From assembly GCF_016858305.2 (NCBI RefSeq), contig NZ_CP074436.1, positions 3,802,001 through 3,866,000 on the forward strand: a DNA stretch of 64,000 bases, in the 5' to 3' direction. Below are positions 17,110 through 27,904 of this stretch, one piece after another; position 1 is the stretch's first letter, and every line of letters begins with the position of its first letter. This stretch comes from Polaribacter sp. Q13. Lineage in GTDB: Bacteria > Bacteroidota > Bacteroidia > Flavobacteriales > Flavobacteriaceae. Below the pieces are notes generated by a model that did no database searches, was not told the DNA's origin, and saw only the letters and a program-made list of their open reading frames with translations. The position numbers and the translations under genes were made by a program.

Positions 17110-17436
17110 ATGTCTAAAGCAAAAAAAAACGTCTATGATTTTCTGAGAGGAAGTTTCCTTACAGACGATTCTGCATTTAAAAATTGGCGAATCATCATTT
17201 TTGTAGTTGTGTTGTTATTAGTTATGATAACAAGTGCGCATAGAGCAGAGAGAAAGGTAATTCAGATATCAAAGTTGAATAAAAAGAAAAGAGAATTAAG
17301 AGCAGAATATGTAGATACTGGTACTATTTTAATGAGAATGAAAATGGAGTCGAGTATTAGAGAAAGAGTAAAAGTAAAAGGTTTAGAGCCTTTAAAATCC
17401 CCTCCAAAAAAAATAAAAGTAACTATTAAAGACTAA
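17110..17436 (+). CDS. ftsL: FtsL-like cell division protein
   Basis: 108 residues, a small bitopic protein: an N-terminal cytoplasmic part, one membrane helix (IIIFVVVLLLVMITSA, about 38-53) and a charged coiled-coil tail (VIQISKLNKKKRELRAEYVDT). Sequence similarity to Proteobacterial FtsL is weak. The call rests on size, topology and position between rsmH and the PBP gene, where ftsL always lies. It would link FtsQ and the FtsW-PBP synthase at the septum. Only 5 bp separate it from the next gene. Confidence 0.82.
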   Translation: MSKAKKNVYDFLRGSFLTDDSAFKNWRIIIFVVVLLLVMITSAHRAERKVIQISKLNKKKRELRAEYVDTGTILMRMKMESSIRERVKVKGLEPLKSPPKKIKVTIKD

Positions 17437-17441
17437 TAAAA

Positions 17442-19457
17442 TTGGCAACTCAAAAAAAAGGCATACTTACAAAATTCTACTTAGTAGCTGCTTTTATGAC
17501 GCTTTTTTTGTTGGCTATTGTATTTCGTGTATTTACAATTCAGCATTCAGAAGGAGAAAAATATAGAAAGCTTTTTACGGAATTAGCTATTAGACAAGAT
17601 ACTGTTTATGCTAATAAAGGGAATGTTTATGCGGCTGATGGAAATTTGTTAGCAACCTCTATGTCTAAATTTACAATTAGAATGGATGTGGTTGCTGTTG
17701 ATGGTAAACTTTTTGAGAAAAATATTGTAGGTCTTTCTAAGGCGCTTTCGGGTATGTTTGGGAAAACTCCTTATTATTATCAAAATAAATTAAGAACCGC
17801 AAAAAAGAGACATAATAGATATTTGTTAATTGCTAGGAATGTAGGATATACAGATTATTTAAAAATTAAAGAATTTCCAATTTTTAATAAAGGTGTATAC
17901 GGTGGTGGGTTTATTGCAGAGCATAAAACGGTAAGAGCGCATCCTATTGGTAAAATTGCCGAACGTACCATTGGTTATGATGATTTTAGAGGTGAGGCGG
18001 GTATTGAAGGAGCTTTTGCTGATTATATGGAAGGTGAAAATGGGTTAAGATGGAAGCAGAAAATAGCTAAAAATCAATGGAAGCCTATAAATGATGTAAA
18101 TGAAAAAGAGCCTATAGATGGGCATGATATTATAACAACTATAGATGTTAATATTCAAGATGTTACGCATCATGCTTTATTAGATAAATTAGAATATTTT
18201 GAAGCAGAGCATGGTTGTGCGGTGGTTATGGAAACTGCAACTGGCGAGATTAAAGCGATTTCTAATTTAGGAAGAACATCTAAGGGAACATATTACGAAA
18301 AAAGAAATTATGCGGTTTGGGAAAGTCATGAGCCGGGTTCTACTTTTAAGTTAGCAAGTTTAATGGTTGCTTTAGATGATAAAGTTATAGATACATCAAC
18401 GGTAGTAGATACGGAAAAAGGAAGGATTTATGTGCATGGGAAAAAAGTAGAAGATTCTCATCGAGGTGGTTATGGTAAAATTTCTGCTGCAAGGGTTTTA
18501 GAGGTTTCTTCTAATGTTGGGGTGGTTAAAATTATTAAAAAATATTACGATAAAAATCCTCAGAGATATTATGATAAAATTAAAGAATATGGTTTTACGA
18601 AGCCTATTGGTTTTCAAATAAAAGGAGAGGGTAAACCTTATATTCCTAATCCTAAAGATAAAAGTTGGAGTAAGATTTCATTAGAATGGATGGCTTGGGG
18701 ATATGGAATTTCGATTACACCAATGCAAACATTAATGTTTTATAATGCGGTTGCAAATAATGGGGTAATGGTAAAGCCAAGATTTGTAAAAGAATTAAGA
18801 GCTGAAGGTAAAAGTGAAAAAGTTTTTGAAACCGAAATTGTAAACCCAAAAATAGCTTCTGATGAAACTTTAAAGAAGTTGCGTAAGATGATGGAGAATG
18901 TAGTAGTTAAAGGAACTGCTAAGAGTATGTATTCTCCTAATTTTTCTATGGCGGGAAAAACAGGGACAGCTAAAAAGTATATTCCAAGAACTAAAAATAG
19001 TAAAGGAGAATGGGAAGGTGGTTTTTATTCTAATAAACACTATGTGGCTTCTTTTGCAGGTTTTTTTCCTGCAGATAATCCAAAGTATTCTTGCATTGTG
19101 GTTATTCATGATCCATTGAAGAAAAAAGGATATTATGGAGCAACGGTTGCAGGTCCTGTTTTTAAAGAAATTGCTCAGAAAATTTATACTACAACTCCTA
19201 TAGATAATCAGTCTGTAGATGATAAAGTAGAGTTTGGTGCTATAGAAAAAGAATATTTAAAATTCGATAAAAAAATAAATAAGGAGTATCAAGAAGTGCC
19301 TGATGTTAGAGGAATGTCTGGGATGGATGCCTTGGCTTTATTAGAGAATATCGGATTAAAAGTGCAATTTTCTGGAGTAGGAAAAGTGAAGTCTCAATCA
19401 CTAAGAAGAGGAGAAAAGTTAATTAAAGGAAGAACAATTATTTTAAAACTTTCGTAA
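17442..19457 (+). CDS. ftsI: Division-specific penicillin-binding protein (class B transpeptidase) with PASTA domain
   Basis: 671 residues from a TTG start. A membrane helix (FYLVAAFMTLFLLAIVFRVF) is followed by the PBP dimerisation domain and the transpeptidase: S300-x-x-K303 (PGSTFK), S356-x-N358 (SSN), and KTG at 506-508. A single PASTA domain (EVPDVRGMSG to the end, about 612-671) closes the protein, unlike E. coli FtsI but common in Bacteroidota. It cross-links septal peptidoglycan in the periplasm with FtsW. The TTG is preferred because no ATG occurs before the membrane helix. Confidence 0.95.
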   Translation: MATQKKGILTKFYLVAAFMTLFLLAIVFRVFTIQHSEGEKYRKLFTELAIRQDTVYANKGNVYAADGNLLATSMSKFTIRMDVVAVDGKLFEKNIVGLSKALSGMFGKTPYYYQNKLRTAKKRHNRYLLIARNVGYTDYLKIKEFPIFNKGVYGGGFIAEHKTVRAHPIGKIAERTIGYDDFRGEAGIEGAFADYMEGENGLRWKQKIAKNQWKPINDVNEKEPIDGHDIITTIDVNIQDVTHHALLDKLEYFEAEHGCAVVMETATGEIKAISNLGRTSKGTYYEKRNYAVWESHEPGSTFKLASLMVALDDKVIDTSTVVDTEKGRIYVHGKKVEDSHRGGYGKISAARVLEVSSNVGVVKIIKKYYDKNPQRYYDKIKEYGFTKPIGFQIKGEGKPYIPNPKDKSWSKISLEWMAWGYGISITPMQTLMFYNAVANNGVMVKPRFVKELRAEGKSEKVFETEIVNPKIASDETLKKLRKMMENVVVKGTAKSMYSPNFSMAGKTGTAKKYIPRTKNSKGEWEGGFYSNKHYVASFAGFFPADNPKYSCIVVIHDPLKKKGYYGATVAGPVFKEIAQKIYTTTPIDNQSVDDKVEFGAIEKEYLKFDKKINKEYQEVPDVRGMSGMDALALLENIGLKVQFSGVGKVKSQSLRRGEKLIKGRTIILKLS

Positions 19458-19458
19458 G

Positions 19459-20925
19459 CTGAAAAAATTAAAAGACATATTATATAAGGTTGCTATTCAT
19501 CAAGTATTTGGGGTTACAGATATTGATGTAAGTGCAGTTGTTTTCGATTCTAGAAAGATTGAAAAGAATGCTGTTTTTGTTGCTCAAAAAGGAGTTTCTG
19601 TAGACGGTCATTTATATATTGAGAAAGCAATTGAATTAGGTGCTACAGCTATTGTTTGTGAAGATTTTCCTGCGGATAAAAAAGTTGGAATTTCATACAT
19701 TCAAGTTGCTGATGCTAATGTTGCTTTGGCAATTATGGCTTCTAACTTTTATGACAATCCATCAAAAAAAATACCATTAATTGGTGTTACAGGAACTAAT
19801 GGAAAAACAACCATAGCATCACTTTTATATCAATTATTTAAAAAGGCGGGTTACAAAGTTGGGCTTTTATCAACAGTAAAAATTTTGGTAGATGAGGTTG
19901 TGTTTAAAGCGACGCATACAACGCCAGATTCTGTAACGATTAATAGTTATTTAGATAAAATGGTGGATGCAGGTGTAGATTATTGTTTTATGGAAGTGAG
20001 TTCTCATGGAATTCATCAAAAAAGAACAGAAGGATTAACGTTTGCTGGTGGAATTTTCACCAATCTATCTCACGATCATTTAGATTATCATAAAACATTT
20101 GCAGAGTATAGAGATGTAAAGAAATCATTTTTCGATTCATTGCCTAAATCTGCTTTTGCACTTACAAATATCGATGATAAGAATGGTGATTTTATCTTGC
20201 AAAATACGAAAGCGAAAAAGGTAACTTATGCTTTAAAGACATTAGCAGATTATAGAGCTAAGATTTTAGAAAAGCAATTTTCTGGTACGCTTTTAAAAAT
20301 AAATGATACAGAGGTTTGGACCAAGTTAATCGGTCAGTTTAATGCTTCTAATTTGCTGGCAATTTTTGCTACTGCAGAATTATTAGGTTTAGAAAAAATA
20401 GAAATCTTAACAATTATAAGTCAGTTAGAAAATGTGAGTGGTCGTTTTGAGTATGTTATTTCAGAAGATGGGGTTACTGCAATTGTAGATTATGCACATA
20501 CACCAGATGCTTTAAAAAATGTACTAGAAACTATTAATGATATTAGAACTGGTCATGAAAAACTGATTACAGTTGTTGGTTGTGGTGGAGATAGAGATAA
20601 AACAAAAAGACCAAAAATGGCACATATTGCTTCTCAGTTAAGTAGTCAAGCTATTTTTACGTCAGACAATCCGAGAACAGAAAATGCGCAAACTATTTTA
20701 GACGAAATGGAAGTAGGTGTTTCTTCTGAGAATTACAAAAAAACATTGTCAATTTTAGATAGAAGACAGGCTATAAAAACTGCTTGTAAATTTTCTGAAA
20801 GTGGAGATATTATATTAATAGCAGGAAAGGGACATGAAAATTATCAAGAAATAAATGGAGTAAGAACTCATTTTGATGATTTAGAAGAAGTTAATAACTG
20901 TTTTAATCAATTAAAAAAGAATTAA
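19459..20925 (+). CDS. murE: UDP-N-acetylmuramoyl-L-alanyl-D-glutamate--2,6-diaminopimelate ligase
   Basis: 488 residues if started at the CTG at 19459, one base after the PBP stop. The frame is open from there and reads [11 protein letters not shown] then [17 protein letters not shown], which is the MurE N-terminal domain. The first ATG (19735 region) would delete about 90 residues. The P-loop is GTNGKTT with K116. DNPR at 403-406 is the signature for adding meso-diaminopimelate rather than lysine. It is cytoplasmic, and starts within the operon without a gap, so translational coupling to the PBP gene is likely. CTG as a start is rare; the reading frame itself is certain. Confidence 0.93.
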   Translation: MKKLKDILYKVAIHQVFGVTDIDVSAVVFDSRKIEKNAVFVAQKGVSVDGHLYIEKAIELGATAIVCEDFPADKKVGISYIQVADANVALAIMASNFYDNPSKKIPLIGVTGTNGKTTIASLLYQLFKKAGYKVGLLSTVKILVDEVVFKATHTTPDSVTINSYLDKMVDAGVDYCFMEVSSHGIHQKRTEGLTFAGGIFTNLSHDHLDYHKTFAEYRDVKKSFFDSLPKSAFALTNIDDKNGDFILQNTKAKKVTYALKTLADYRAKILEKQFSGTLLKINDTEVWTKLIGQFNASNLLAIFATAELLGLEKIEILTIISQLENVSGRFEYVISEDGVTAIVDYAHTPDALKNVLETINDIRTGHEKLITVVGCGGDRDKTKRPKMAHIASQLSSQAIFTSDNPRTENAQTILDEMEVGVSSENYKKTLSILDRRQAIKTACKFSESGDIILIAGKGHENYQEINGVRTHFDDLEEVNNCFNQLKKN

Positions 20926-20927
20926 GA

Positions 20928-22154
20928 ATGCTGTATTATTTATTTCAATATTTAGAAAGTGAAACACATTTTCCTGGTGCAGGATTGTTTCAGTTCATCA
21001 CATTTAGGGCCGCAGCAGCTTTTATTTTATCATTATTGATTTCTACAATTTATGGTAAAAGAATTATTGATTTTTTAAGAAATCAACAAGTTGGAGAAAC
21101 CGTAAGGGATTTAGGTTTAGATGGTCAAAAACAAAAAGCAGGAACACCTACAATGGGTGGAGTTATTATCATTTTAGCAACCTTAATTCCTGTTTTATTA
21201 TTAGCGAAATTAGAGAATATTTATGTAGTTATCTTGATCATAACTACTGTTTGGATGGGATTAATAGGCTTTTTAGATGACTATATAAAAGTATTTAAAA
21301 AAGACAAAGACGGGTTAAGTGGTAAATTTAAAGTCTTGGGACAGGTTGGTTTAGGTGTTATTGTAGGTTCTATGCTTTATTTTAATGATGGAGTTACAAT
21401 TAAAGAGCAACTGCCAAAAGAGCAACAAATAGTAAATAAAGAAGGGCGAAAAGTTGTTTTTGGAGAAGCACATAAGTCTACAAAAACCACAGTTCCTTTT
21501 TTAAAGGATAACGAATTAGAATACTCAAAAGCTTTAAGTTTTTTGGGTGATGGGTATGAAAAATATGGTTGGATAGTTTTTATATTTATTACCGTATTTA
21601 TTGTAACAGGAATTTCAAACGGAGCAAATTTAACAGACGGAATTGATGGTTTAGCGGCAGGTTCGTCTGCAATTATTGTGGTAACGTTAGCGGCGTTTGC
21701 TTGGGTATCTGGTAATATTGTTTTTGCAGATTATTTAGATGTAATGTACATACCAAATTCTGGAGAAATGACAGTTTTTATATTGGCATTTGCAGGGGCT
21801 TTAATTGGTTTTCTTTGGTATAACACGTTTCCGGCTCAAGTTTTTATGGGAGATACAGGTAGTTTAACTATTGGTGGAATTATAGCGGTGATTGCAATTT
21901 CAATTCGTAAAGAATTATTGTTACCCATTTTAGCCGGAGTATTTGTAGTAGAGAATCTGTCTGTAATTATGCAGGTGTCTTGGTTTAAGTACACTAAAAA
22001 GAAGTTTGGAGAAGGAAGAAGAATTTTTAAAATGTCGCCATTGCATCATCATTATCAAAAATTAAATTATCACGAAAGTAAAATTGTAGTCCGATTTTGG
22101 ATTGTTGGAATTTTGTTAGCAGTATTTACAATTGTTACTTTAAAATTAAGATAA
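20928..22154 (+). CDS. mraY: Phospho-N-acetylmuramoyl-pentapeptide-transferase
   Basis: 408 residues, about ten membrane helices. Conserved segments: [20 protein letters not shown] (with the DD pair), [27 protein letters not shown], and SPLHHHYQK (the HHH cluster). It is longer than the roughly 360-residue E. coli enzyme because of a soluble insert around residues 145-205, as is usual in flavobacteria. It makes lipid I on the inner face of the cytoplasmic membrane. It starts 2 bp after murE. Confidence 0.97.
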   Translation: MLYYLFQYLESETHFPGAGLFQFITFRAAAAFILSLLISTIYGKRIIDFLRNQQVGETVRDLGLDGQKQKAGTPTMGGVIIILATLIPVLLLAKLENIYVVILIITTVWMGLIGFLDDYIKVFKKDKDGLSGKFKVLGQVGLGVIVGSMLYFNDGVTIKEQLPKEQQIVNKEGRKVVFGEAHKSTKTTVPFLKDNELEYSKALSFLGDGYEKYGWIVFIFITVFIVTGISNGANLTDGIDGLAAGSSAIIVVTLAAFAWVSGNIVFADYLDVMYIPNSGEMTVFILAFAGALIGFLWYNTFPAQVFMGDTGSLTIGGIIAVIAISIRKELLLPILAGVFVVENLSVIMQVSWFKYTKKKFGEGRRIFKMSPLHHHYQKLNYHESKIVVRFWIVGILLAVFTIVTLKLR

Positions 22155-23489
22155 ATGAAAAGGCTTTGTATTCTTGGAGGAGGAGAAAGTGGTGTTGGTG
22201 CAGCGCTTTTAGGAAAACAAAAGGGATTCGAAGTCTTTGTTTCTGATAAAAATGAAATATCAAAAAAGTATAAAGAAGTTCTTTTAAATAACGAGATCGA
22301 TTTTGAAGAAAATCAACATACAGAAAGCAAAATTTTAAATGCGGATGTAGTGGTTAAAAGTCCTGGTATTCCAGAGACTGTTGCTTTAATTCTAAAATTG
22401 AAAGAAAACGCAATTCCTGTTATTTCAGAAATTGAATTTGCAGCTCAATATACAGATGCAACGATTGTAGGGATTACGGGGTCAAATGGAAAAACAACCA
22501 CTACACTATTGCTGCATCATATTTTAAAAAATGCAGGGTTAAATGTAGGTGTTGCAGGTAATATTGGAGATAGTTTTGCGCAACAAGTTGCGGAGCAATC
22601 TTATGAAAATTATGTGTTAGAGTTAAGTAGTTTTCAGTTAGATGGTATTGAGAATTTTAATAGTCATATTGCAATTTTAACCAATATTACGCCAGATCAT
22701 TTAGACAGATATGAATATGATTTTAATAAATATATAGATTCGAAATTTAGAATCACAAAGAATCAGACAGCAACCGATTATTTAATTTATGATGCAGATG
22801 ATGAAGTCATCAATAATTGGTTAAAAGAGAATAAAACAAGTGCAAAATTGGTTCCGTTTTCACTTGAAAAAGAGTTAGAGTATGGAGCGTATTTGAAAAA
22901 CAACAATATTATTATCAACATAAATAAAGACAAAATTAACATGCCGTTATCAACTTTATCAATAAAAGGAAAACACAATACTAAAAATGCTATGGCAGCT
23001 ACAATGGCGGCTCAATTGTTAAAAGCAAGAAAGCAAGTTATATTAGAGAGTTTAGAAGATTTTGAAGGAGCAGAACATCGTTTAGAGAATGTAGCTAAAA
23101 TTAGGGATGTAGAATATATAAACGATTCTAAGGCAACTAATGTAAACGCAACTTATTATGCATTAGAATGCATGGATAAAACCACTATTTGGATTGTTGG
23201 TGGTGTAGATAAAGGGAACGATTATAATGATTTGTTGCCTCTGGTAAGAGAAAAAGTAAAAGCGATTGTTTGTTTAGGTTTAGATAATGAAAAAATAAAA
23301 AACACATTTGGCAATGTAGTAGATATTATTGTGGAAACTGCGGGAGCAGAAGAGGCGGTAAAAGTATCTCATAAATTAGCCGAAAGAGGAGAGGCTGTTT
23401 TATTATCGCCAGCATGTGCTAGTTTCGATTTGTTTGATAACTATGAAGATAGAGGTCGCCAATTTAAGAAGGCAGTAAGAAATTTGTAA
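22155..23489 (+). CDS. murD: UDP-N-acetylmuramoylalanine--D-glutamate ligase
   Basis: 444 residues. The N-terminal Rossmann-like ILGGGESGVGAALL, the ATP-binding GITGSNGKTTT, LTNITPDHLDRY, HRLENVAKI, NDSKATN and LLSPACASFDLFDNYEDRG are all present. It adds D-Glu to UDP-MurNAc-Ala. The start codon directly abuts the mraY stop. Confidence 0.97.
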   Translation: MKRLCILGGGESGVGAALLGKQKGFEVFVSDKNEISKKYKEVLLNNEIDFEENQHTESKILNADVVVKSPGIPETVALILKLKENAIPVISEIEFAAQYTDATIVGITGSNGKTTTTLLLHHILKNAGLNVGVAGNIGDSFAQQVAEQSYENYVLELSSFQLDGIENFNSHIAILTNITPDHLDRYEYDFNKYIDSKFRITKNQTATDYLIYDADDEVINNWLKENKTSAKLVPFSLEKELEYGAYLKNNNIIININKDKINMPLSTLSIKGKHNTKNAMAATMAAQLLKARKQVILESLEDFEGAEHRLENVAKIRDVEYINDSKATNVNATYYALECMDKTTIWIVGGVDKGNDYNDLLPLVREKVKAIVCLGLDNEKIKNTFGNVVDIIVETAGAEEAVKVSHKLAERGEAVLLSPACASFDLFDNYEDRGRQFKKAVRNL

Positions 23490-23491
23490 GT

Positions 23492-23546
23492 GGTTTAAAC
23501 GTGTAATTGTTTATGCGTTTAACAATTAAAAAATGTTTAATTAAAA
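23492..23546. repeat. Short imperfect palindrome inside the dcw operon
   Basis: GTTTAAACGTGTAATTG, ATGCGTTTAACAATT and TGTTTAATTAAAA alternate in the 82-bp murD-ftsW gap, the only sizeable gap before ftsA. Similar TTTAAACAATTA/GTGTAATTGT units are at 53190-53262, so this looks like one repeat family. Confidence 0.5.
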
Positions 23547-23571
23547 TCCTAGAAATCTAAGTATCTAACTA

Positions 23572-24756
23572 ATGAAAACCATTTTTCAATACATAAAAGG
23601 AGATAAAACCATTTGGGCAATTGTTGCTATTTTGGCAATATTCTCATTTATGCCAGTTTATAGCGCAAGCACAAACTTGGTGTATGTGGTTGGTTATGGT
23701 TCTTCTTTAGGGTATCTATTTAAGCATATTGTGTTGTTAATTATGGGGTTTGCCATTATTTATGGAGTTCATAAAGTGCCGTACAGGTATTTTTCTGGTG
23801 GTTCTGTTATAATGCTTCCGGTAATTATCTTTTTGTTGATTTATACGTTGTCTCAAGGAACAACAATTGGAGGAGCAAACGCAAGTAGGTGGATTAGAAT
23901 TGGCGGAATTGGTTTTCAAACATCTACTTTGGCAGGTTTGGTTTTAATGGTGTATGTAGCTAGATATTTATCAAGAAATAAAGATAAGGCAATAAGTTTT
24001 AAAGAAAGTTTATGGCAATTATGGTTGCCAGTGGCACTTGTTTTAGTACTAATTTTACCAGCAAACTTCTCTACAACGGCAATTATATTTGTCATGATTT
24101 TAATCGTTACTTTTATTGGAGGGTACCCGTTAAAATACTTAGGATTTATATTAGGTGTAGGAATTGGGTTGCTGTTAATTTTTATTTTAGCAGCAAAAGC
24201 ATTTCCAGATTTAATGCCGAATAGAGTACAAACTTGGGAGAATAGAATAGAGAGTTTTTCTGATGATGAAGGCAAAGAAGCGTATCAAGTAGAAAAAGCA
24301 AAAATAGCAATTGCTATGGGAGAAACATTTGGTGTTGGCCCTGGTAAAAGCGTTCAAAAAAACTTTTTACCACAATCTACATCAGATTTTATTTATGCAA
24401 TAATTGTGGAAGAATATGGTTTAGTTGGTGGTTTTTTAATAGTGTCTATATATTTTATTCTGTTGTTCAGAATTTTTGTAGTCATTAGAAAAACAAGCAC
24501 AATTTTCGGAGCTTTGTTGGTGTTGGGAGTTGGGCTTCCTATTATTTTTCAGGCATCCATTAATATGGCAGTTGCTACTAATTTATTCCCTGTAACAGGG
24601 CAAACTTTACCACTTATTAGTAGTGGTGGTACTTCTATTTGGATGACTTGTTTTGCTTTAGGAATGATTTTAAGTGTAAGCGCATCCAAAGAAGAAACAG
24701 AAGAAGATATTTTAGATGATAACCCTTTAGACATACTTCATGAAACAATCGATTAA
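23572..24756 (+). CDS. ftsW: Peptidoglycan glycosyltransferase FtsW (SEDS)
   Basis: 394 residues, about ten membrane helices. SEDS motifs include [19 protein letters not shown], the catalytic-loop region, [33 protein letters not shown], and [14 protein letters not shown] near the end. It polymerises glycan strands at the septum with the upstream PBP. The position between murD and murG identifies it as FtsW rather than RodA. It overlaps murG by 17 bp. Confidence 0.95.
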   Translation: MKTIFQYIKGDKTIWAIVAILAIFSFMPVYSASTNLVYVVGYGSSLGYLFKHIVLLIMGFAIIYGVHKVPYRYFSGGSVIMLPVIIFLLIYTLSQGTTIGGANASRWIRIGGIGFQTSTLAGLVLMVYVARYLSRNKDKAISFKESLWQLWLPVALVLVLILPANFSTTAIIFVMILIVTFIGGYPLKYLGFILGVGIGLLLIFILAAKAFPDLMPNRVQTWENRIESFSDDEGKEAYQVEKAKIAIAMGETFGVGPGKSVQKNFLPQSTSDFIYAIIVEEYGLVGGFLIVSIYFILLFRIFVVIRKTSTIFGALLVLGVGLPIIFQASINMAVATNLFPVTGQTLPLISSGGTSIWMTCFALGMILSVSASKEETEEDILDDNPLDILHETID

Positions 24757-25834
24757 CATATTAATTTCTGGAGGCGGAACCGGAGGGCACATCTATCCTG
24801 CAATTGCAATTGCAAACGAATTAAAGTTGCGTTATCCGAATGCAAAATTTTTATTTGTAGGTGCAAAGGATAAAATGGAAATGGAAAAAGTTCCGCAAGC
24901 AGGTTATGAAATTAAAGGATTGTGGATTTCTGGAATACAAAGAAAGTTAACAGTAGCCAACCTTTCATTTCCGTTTAAGTTGGTAAGTAGTTTGTGGAAT
25001 GCCTCTAAAATAATTAGAAAATTTAAACCAGATGTAGCAATTGGTACTGGTGGTTTTGCAAGCGGTCCAACTTTAATAATGGCAAATAGAAAAGGGATTC
25101 CTACTTTAATACAAGAGCAGAATTCTTATCCAGGTATTACTAATAAATTATTAAGTAAAAAAGCACACAAAATTTGTGTTGCTTATGATAATTTAGAACG
25201 TTTTTTTCCTGCTGATAAAATTGTGAAAACAGGAAATCCTGTTCGTCAAGATTTGTTGTCTATTCATTCGAAAAGGGAACAAGGAAAAGACTTTTTTAAG
25301 TTAGATAAAGAGAAGAAAACTATTTTAGTTTTAGGAGGTAGTTTAGGAGCACGTAAAATTAATCAATTGGTAGAAACCAATTTAGAATTTTTTAAAAAAC
25401 AGGGAGTTCAGGTTATTTGGCAGTGTGGAAAATTATATTTTGATGAATATGAAAAATACAATGAGATAGAAAATATCCAAGTACATCAATTTGTAAATAG
25501 AATGGACTATGCGTATGCGGCTTCAGATATTATTATTTCTAGAGCAGGTGCAAGTTCGGTTTCCGAATTGTGCATTGTTGGTAAGCCGGTTATTTTTATT
25601 CCGTCGCCAAACGTATCAGAAGATCATCAAACAAAAAATGCAAGGTCAATTGCAGATAAACATGCTGCAATTTTATTAAAAGAAACTGAGTTGGAGTCAT
25701 TTCCAATTGTTTTTGAAACTTTAATAAAAGATAAAGGAAAACAAGAGCATTTATCAGAAAATATAAAGGAGTTAGCGTTGCCAGGAGCAACCACAGATAT
25801 CGTTAATGAAGTAGAAAAATTATTACAAAAGTGA
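24740..25834 (+). CDS. murG: Undecaprenyldiphospho-muramoylpentapeptide beta-N-acetylglucosaminyltransferase
   Basis: 364 residues. The N-terminal glycine loop [51 protein letters not shown] and the C-terminal [13 protein letters not shown] with [14 protein letters not shown] are the standard GT28 motifs. It converts lipid I to lipid II on the cytoplasmic membrane face. Start and stop overlap both neighbours. Confidence 0.97.
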   Translation: MKQSINILISGGGTGGHIYPAIAIANELKLRYPNAKFLFVGAKDKMEMEKVPQAGYEIKGLWISGIQRKLTVANLSFPFKLVSSLWNASKIIRKFKPDVAIGTGGFASGPTLIMANRKGIPTLIQEQNSYPGITNKLLSKKAHKICVAYDNLERFFPADKIVKTGNPVRQDLLSIHSKREQGKDFFKLDKEKKTILVLGGSLGARKINQLVETNLEFFKKQGVQVIWQCGKLYFDEYEKYNEIENIQVHQFVNRMDYAYAASDIIISRAGASSVSELCIVGKPVIFIPSPNVSEDHQTKNARSIADKHAAILLKETELESFPIVFETLIKDKGKQEHLSENIKELALPGATTDIVNEVEKLLQK

Positions 25835-27183
25835 ATTTAAACAATATACATAACGTCTATTTTGTCGGAATTGGTGGCATAGGAATGAGCGCAATTGCTC
25901 GTTACTTTGCGGCGAATGGAAAAAAAGTGGCTGGTTATGATAAAACTCCATCTCAAATCACTTTAGATCTTGAAAGTTTGGGTGTTCAAATTCATTTTGA
26001 AGATGCGGTTAAAAATATTCCTATTTCATTTTTGGATACTAAAAAAACGTTGGTGGTGTATACCCCTGCAATTTCTAAGAATCATGCGGAATTAAATTAT
26101 TTTTTAGAGAATGATTATACGGTTTTAAAAAGATCAGATATTTTAGGTAAAATAACGGAAACAACTTTTTGTTTAGCGGTTGCAGGAACGCATGGTAAAA
26201 CAACAACTTCTGCTATTTTAGGTCATATTATGGCAACTGTAAATGCAACTTCTTTTTTAGGAGGAATTGCAGAAAATTATGATTCGAACCTAATTTTAGG
26301 CGATGATAAAGTGAGTGTTGTAGAGGCGGACGAGTTTGATAGATCTTTCTTGAAATTGAGTCCAAATATTGCCTGTGTAACTTCTATGGATGCAGATCAT
26401 TTAGATATCTATGGAGATGCGGAAGCTTTAAATGAATCGTTTGTAGCGTTTACAAACAAAGTTAAAGATACTTTAATTGTTGCAAAAGGCTTGCCTTTAA
26501 AAGGGTTAACGTATGCAATTAACGAAGACGCAGATTATACTGCCTTTAATTTAAAAATAGAAAGCGGACAATATATTTTTGATGTAAAAACACCAACATC
26601 AGAAATAAAAAATATTGAATTTCATTTACCAGGACAGCATAATGTTATGAATGCATTAGCTGCCTTAGCTATGGCAGATGTTTATGGCATTTCATTGACG
26701 GATATAAAAGCACGTTTATCAACTTTTAAGGGAGTAAAACGTAGGTTTTCATATAAAATTAAAACGAACGATTTTGTGTTGATTGATGATTATGCGCATC
26801 ATCCAACAGCAATAAATGCAGTAGAAAGTTCTGTAAGGGAAATGTATCCGAAGGAAAAAGTGTTGGTTGTTTTTCAGCCTCATTTATTTTCTAGAACCAA
26901 AGATTTTATTGATGATTTTGCCTTGGCTTTATCCAAATTTGATGAAGTTTTGTTGTTAGATATTTATCCTGCAAGAGAAGAACCAATTGCTGGAGTAAAT
27001 TCTGAATGGTTGTTAAATAAGATTACGTGTAAGAATAAAAAATTAACTAAAAAAAATAATTTAGTAAAAGATATTAAAAATTCATCGGCAAAAGTGGTAA
27101 CAATGTTAGGTGCTGGTGATGTTGGAGTTATGATTAATGAGGTAGCAGAACAACTTTTAAAAACAGTTAAATATGATCTTTAA
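25831..27183 (+). CDS. murC: UDP-N-acetylmuramate--L-alanine ligase
   Basis: 450 residues from a GTG start that overlaps the murG stop by 4 bp (GTGA). Motifs: [42 protein letters not shown] and [12 protein letters not shown]. It adds the first L-Ala to UDP-MurNAc. The tail overlaps ftsQ by 11 bp. Confidence 0.97.
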   Translation: MNLNNIHNVYFVGIGGIGMSAIARYFAANGKKVAGYDKTPSQITLDLESLGVQIHFEDAVKNIPISFLDTKKTLVVYTPAISKNHAELNYFLENDYTVLKRSDILGKITETTFCLAVAGTHGKTTTSAILGHIMATVNATSFLGGIAENYDSNLILGDDKVSVVEADEFDRSFLKLSPNIACVTSMDADHLDIYGDAEALNESFVAFTNKVKDTLIVAKGLPLKGLTYAINEDADYTAFNLKIESGQYIFDVKTPTSEIKNIEFHLPGQHNVMNALAALAMADVYGISLTDIKARLSTFKGVKRRFSYKIKTNDFVLIDDYAHHPTAINAVESSVREMYPKEKVLVVFQPHLFSRTKDFIDDFALALSKFDEVLLLDIYPAREEPIAGVNSEWLLNKITCKNKKLTKKNNLVKDIKNSSAKVVTMLGAGDVGVMINEVAEQLLKTVKYDL

Positions 27184-27898
27184 GAAGTTTTTAAAATACA
27201 TAGCATTCCTTTTGTTGATAGGGAGTTTAGGGTTTTTTTATAGTTTTTCTGTAAAAAGAAATTCAAATAAAAAAGTGAAGGATATTATTGTAGAATTTGA
27301 GGCTGGAGACAATCATTTTTTGACACATTCTATGGTTGATAAATTGTTAATACAAAATGACTCGACTGTGAAAAACCAAGCAAAATCTGTGATAAATTTA
27401 TACAGTTTGGAAAAAACAGTTTCAGAAAACCCATATGTTGAAAATGCTGCCGTATTTTTGACCATTTCGGGTACCTTAAAAACAATCATAAAACAGCGAA
27501 CACCTGTTGCAAGAATTATAAATAAAAAAGATTCTTATTATATTGATAAAGAAGGATTAAAAATACCTTTGTCTCCTAATTATACTGCAAGAGTTCTGTT
27601 AGTATCAGGTGTAGATAAAGATGAAGAAATTAAAGAAATATTGCCTTTAATAACAGTTATTTTGGAAGATGATTTTTTGCAAAAAGAGGTAGTAGGAATT
27701 GAAAAATTAACCAACGGAGAGTATCAATTTTCCGTGAGAAGTGGAAATTATAAAATCGATTTTGGAAGTTTAACTGAAATGGATGTAAAATTTAAGAAGT
27801 TAAAAGCGTTTTATAACAAAGCATTTGTAGATAAAACGATTGAAGAGTATAAAACGATTAATTTAAAATATCACAACCAAGTTGTGTGCGCAAAATAA
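27173..27898 (+). CDS. ftsQ: Cell division protein FtsQ/DivIB
   Basis: 241 residues: a short cytoplasmic start, a membrane helix (FLKYIAFLLLIGSLGFFYSF) and a periplasmic part with a POTRA-like region (HFLTHSMVDKLLI, ENPYVENAAVFL) and YYIDKEGLKIPL. Sequence conservation in this family is low, so the call uses topology and the place between murC and ftsA. It recruits and regulates the septal synthase. Confidence 0.9.
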   Translation: MIFKKFLKYIAFLLLIGSLGFFYSFSVKRNSNKKVKDIIVEFEAGDNHFLTHSMVDKLLIQNDSTVKNQAKSVINLYSLEKTVSENPYVENAAVFLTISGTLKTIIKQRTPVARIINKKDSYYIDKEGLKIPLSPNYTARVLLVSGVDKDEEIKEILPLITVILEDDFLQKEVVGIEKLTNGEYQFSVRSGNYKIDFGSLTEMDVKFKKLKAFYNKAFVDKTIEEYKTINLKYHNQVVCAK

Positions 27899-27904
27899 AT
27901 CAAA

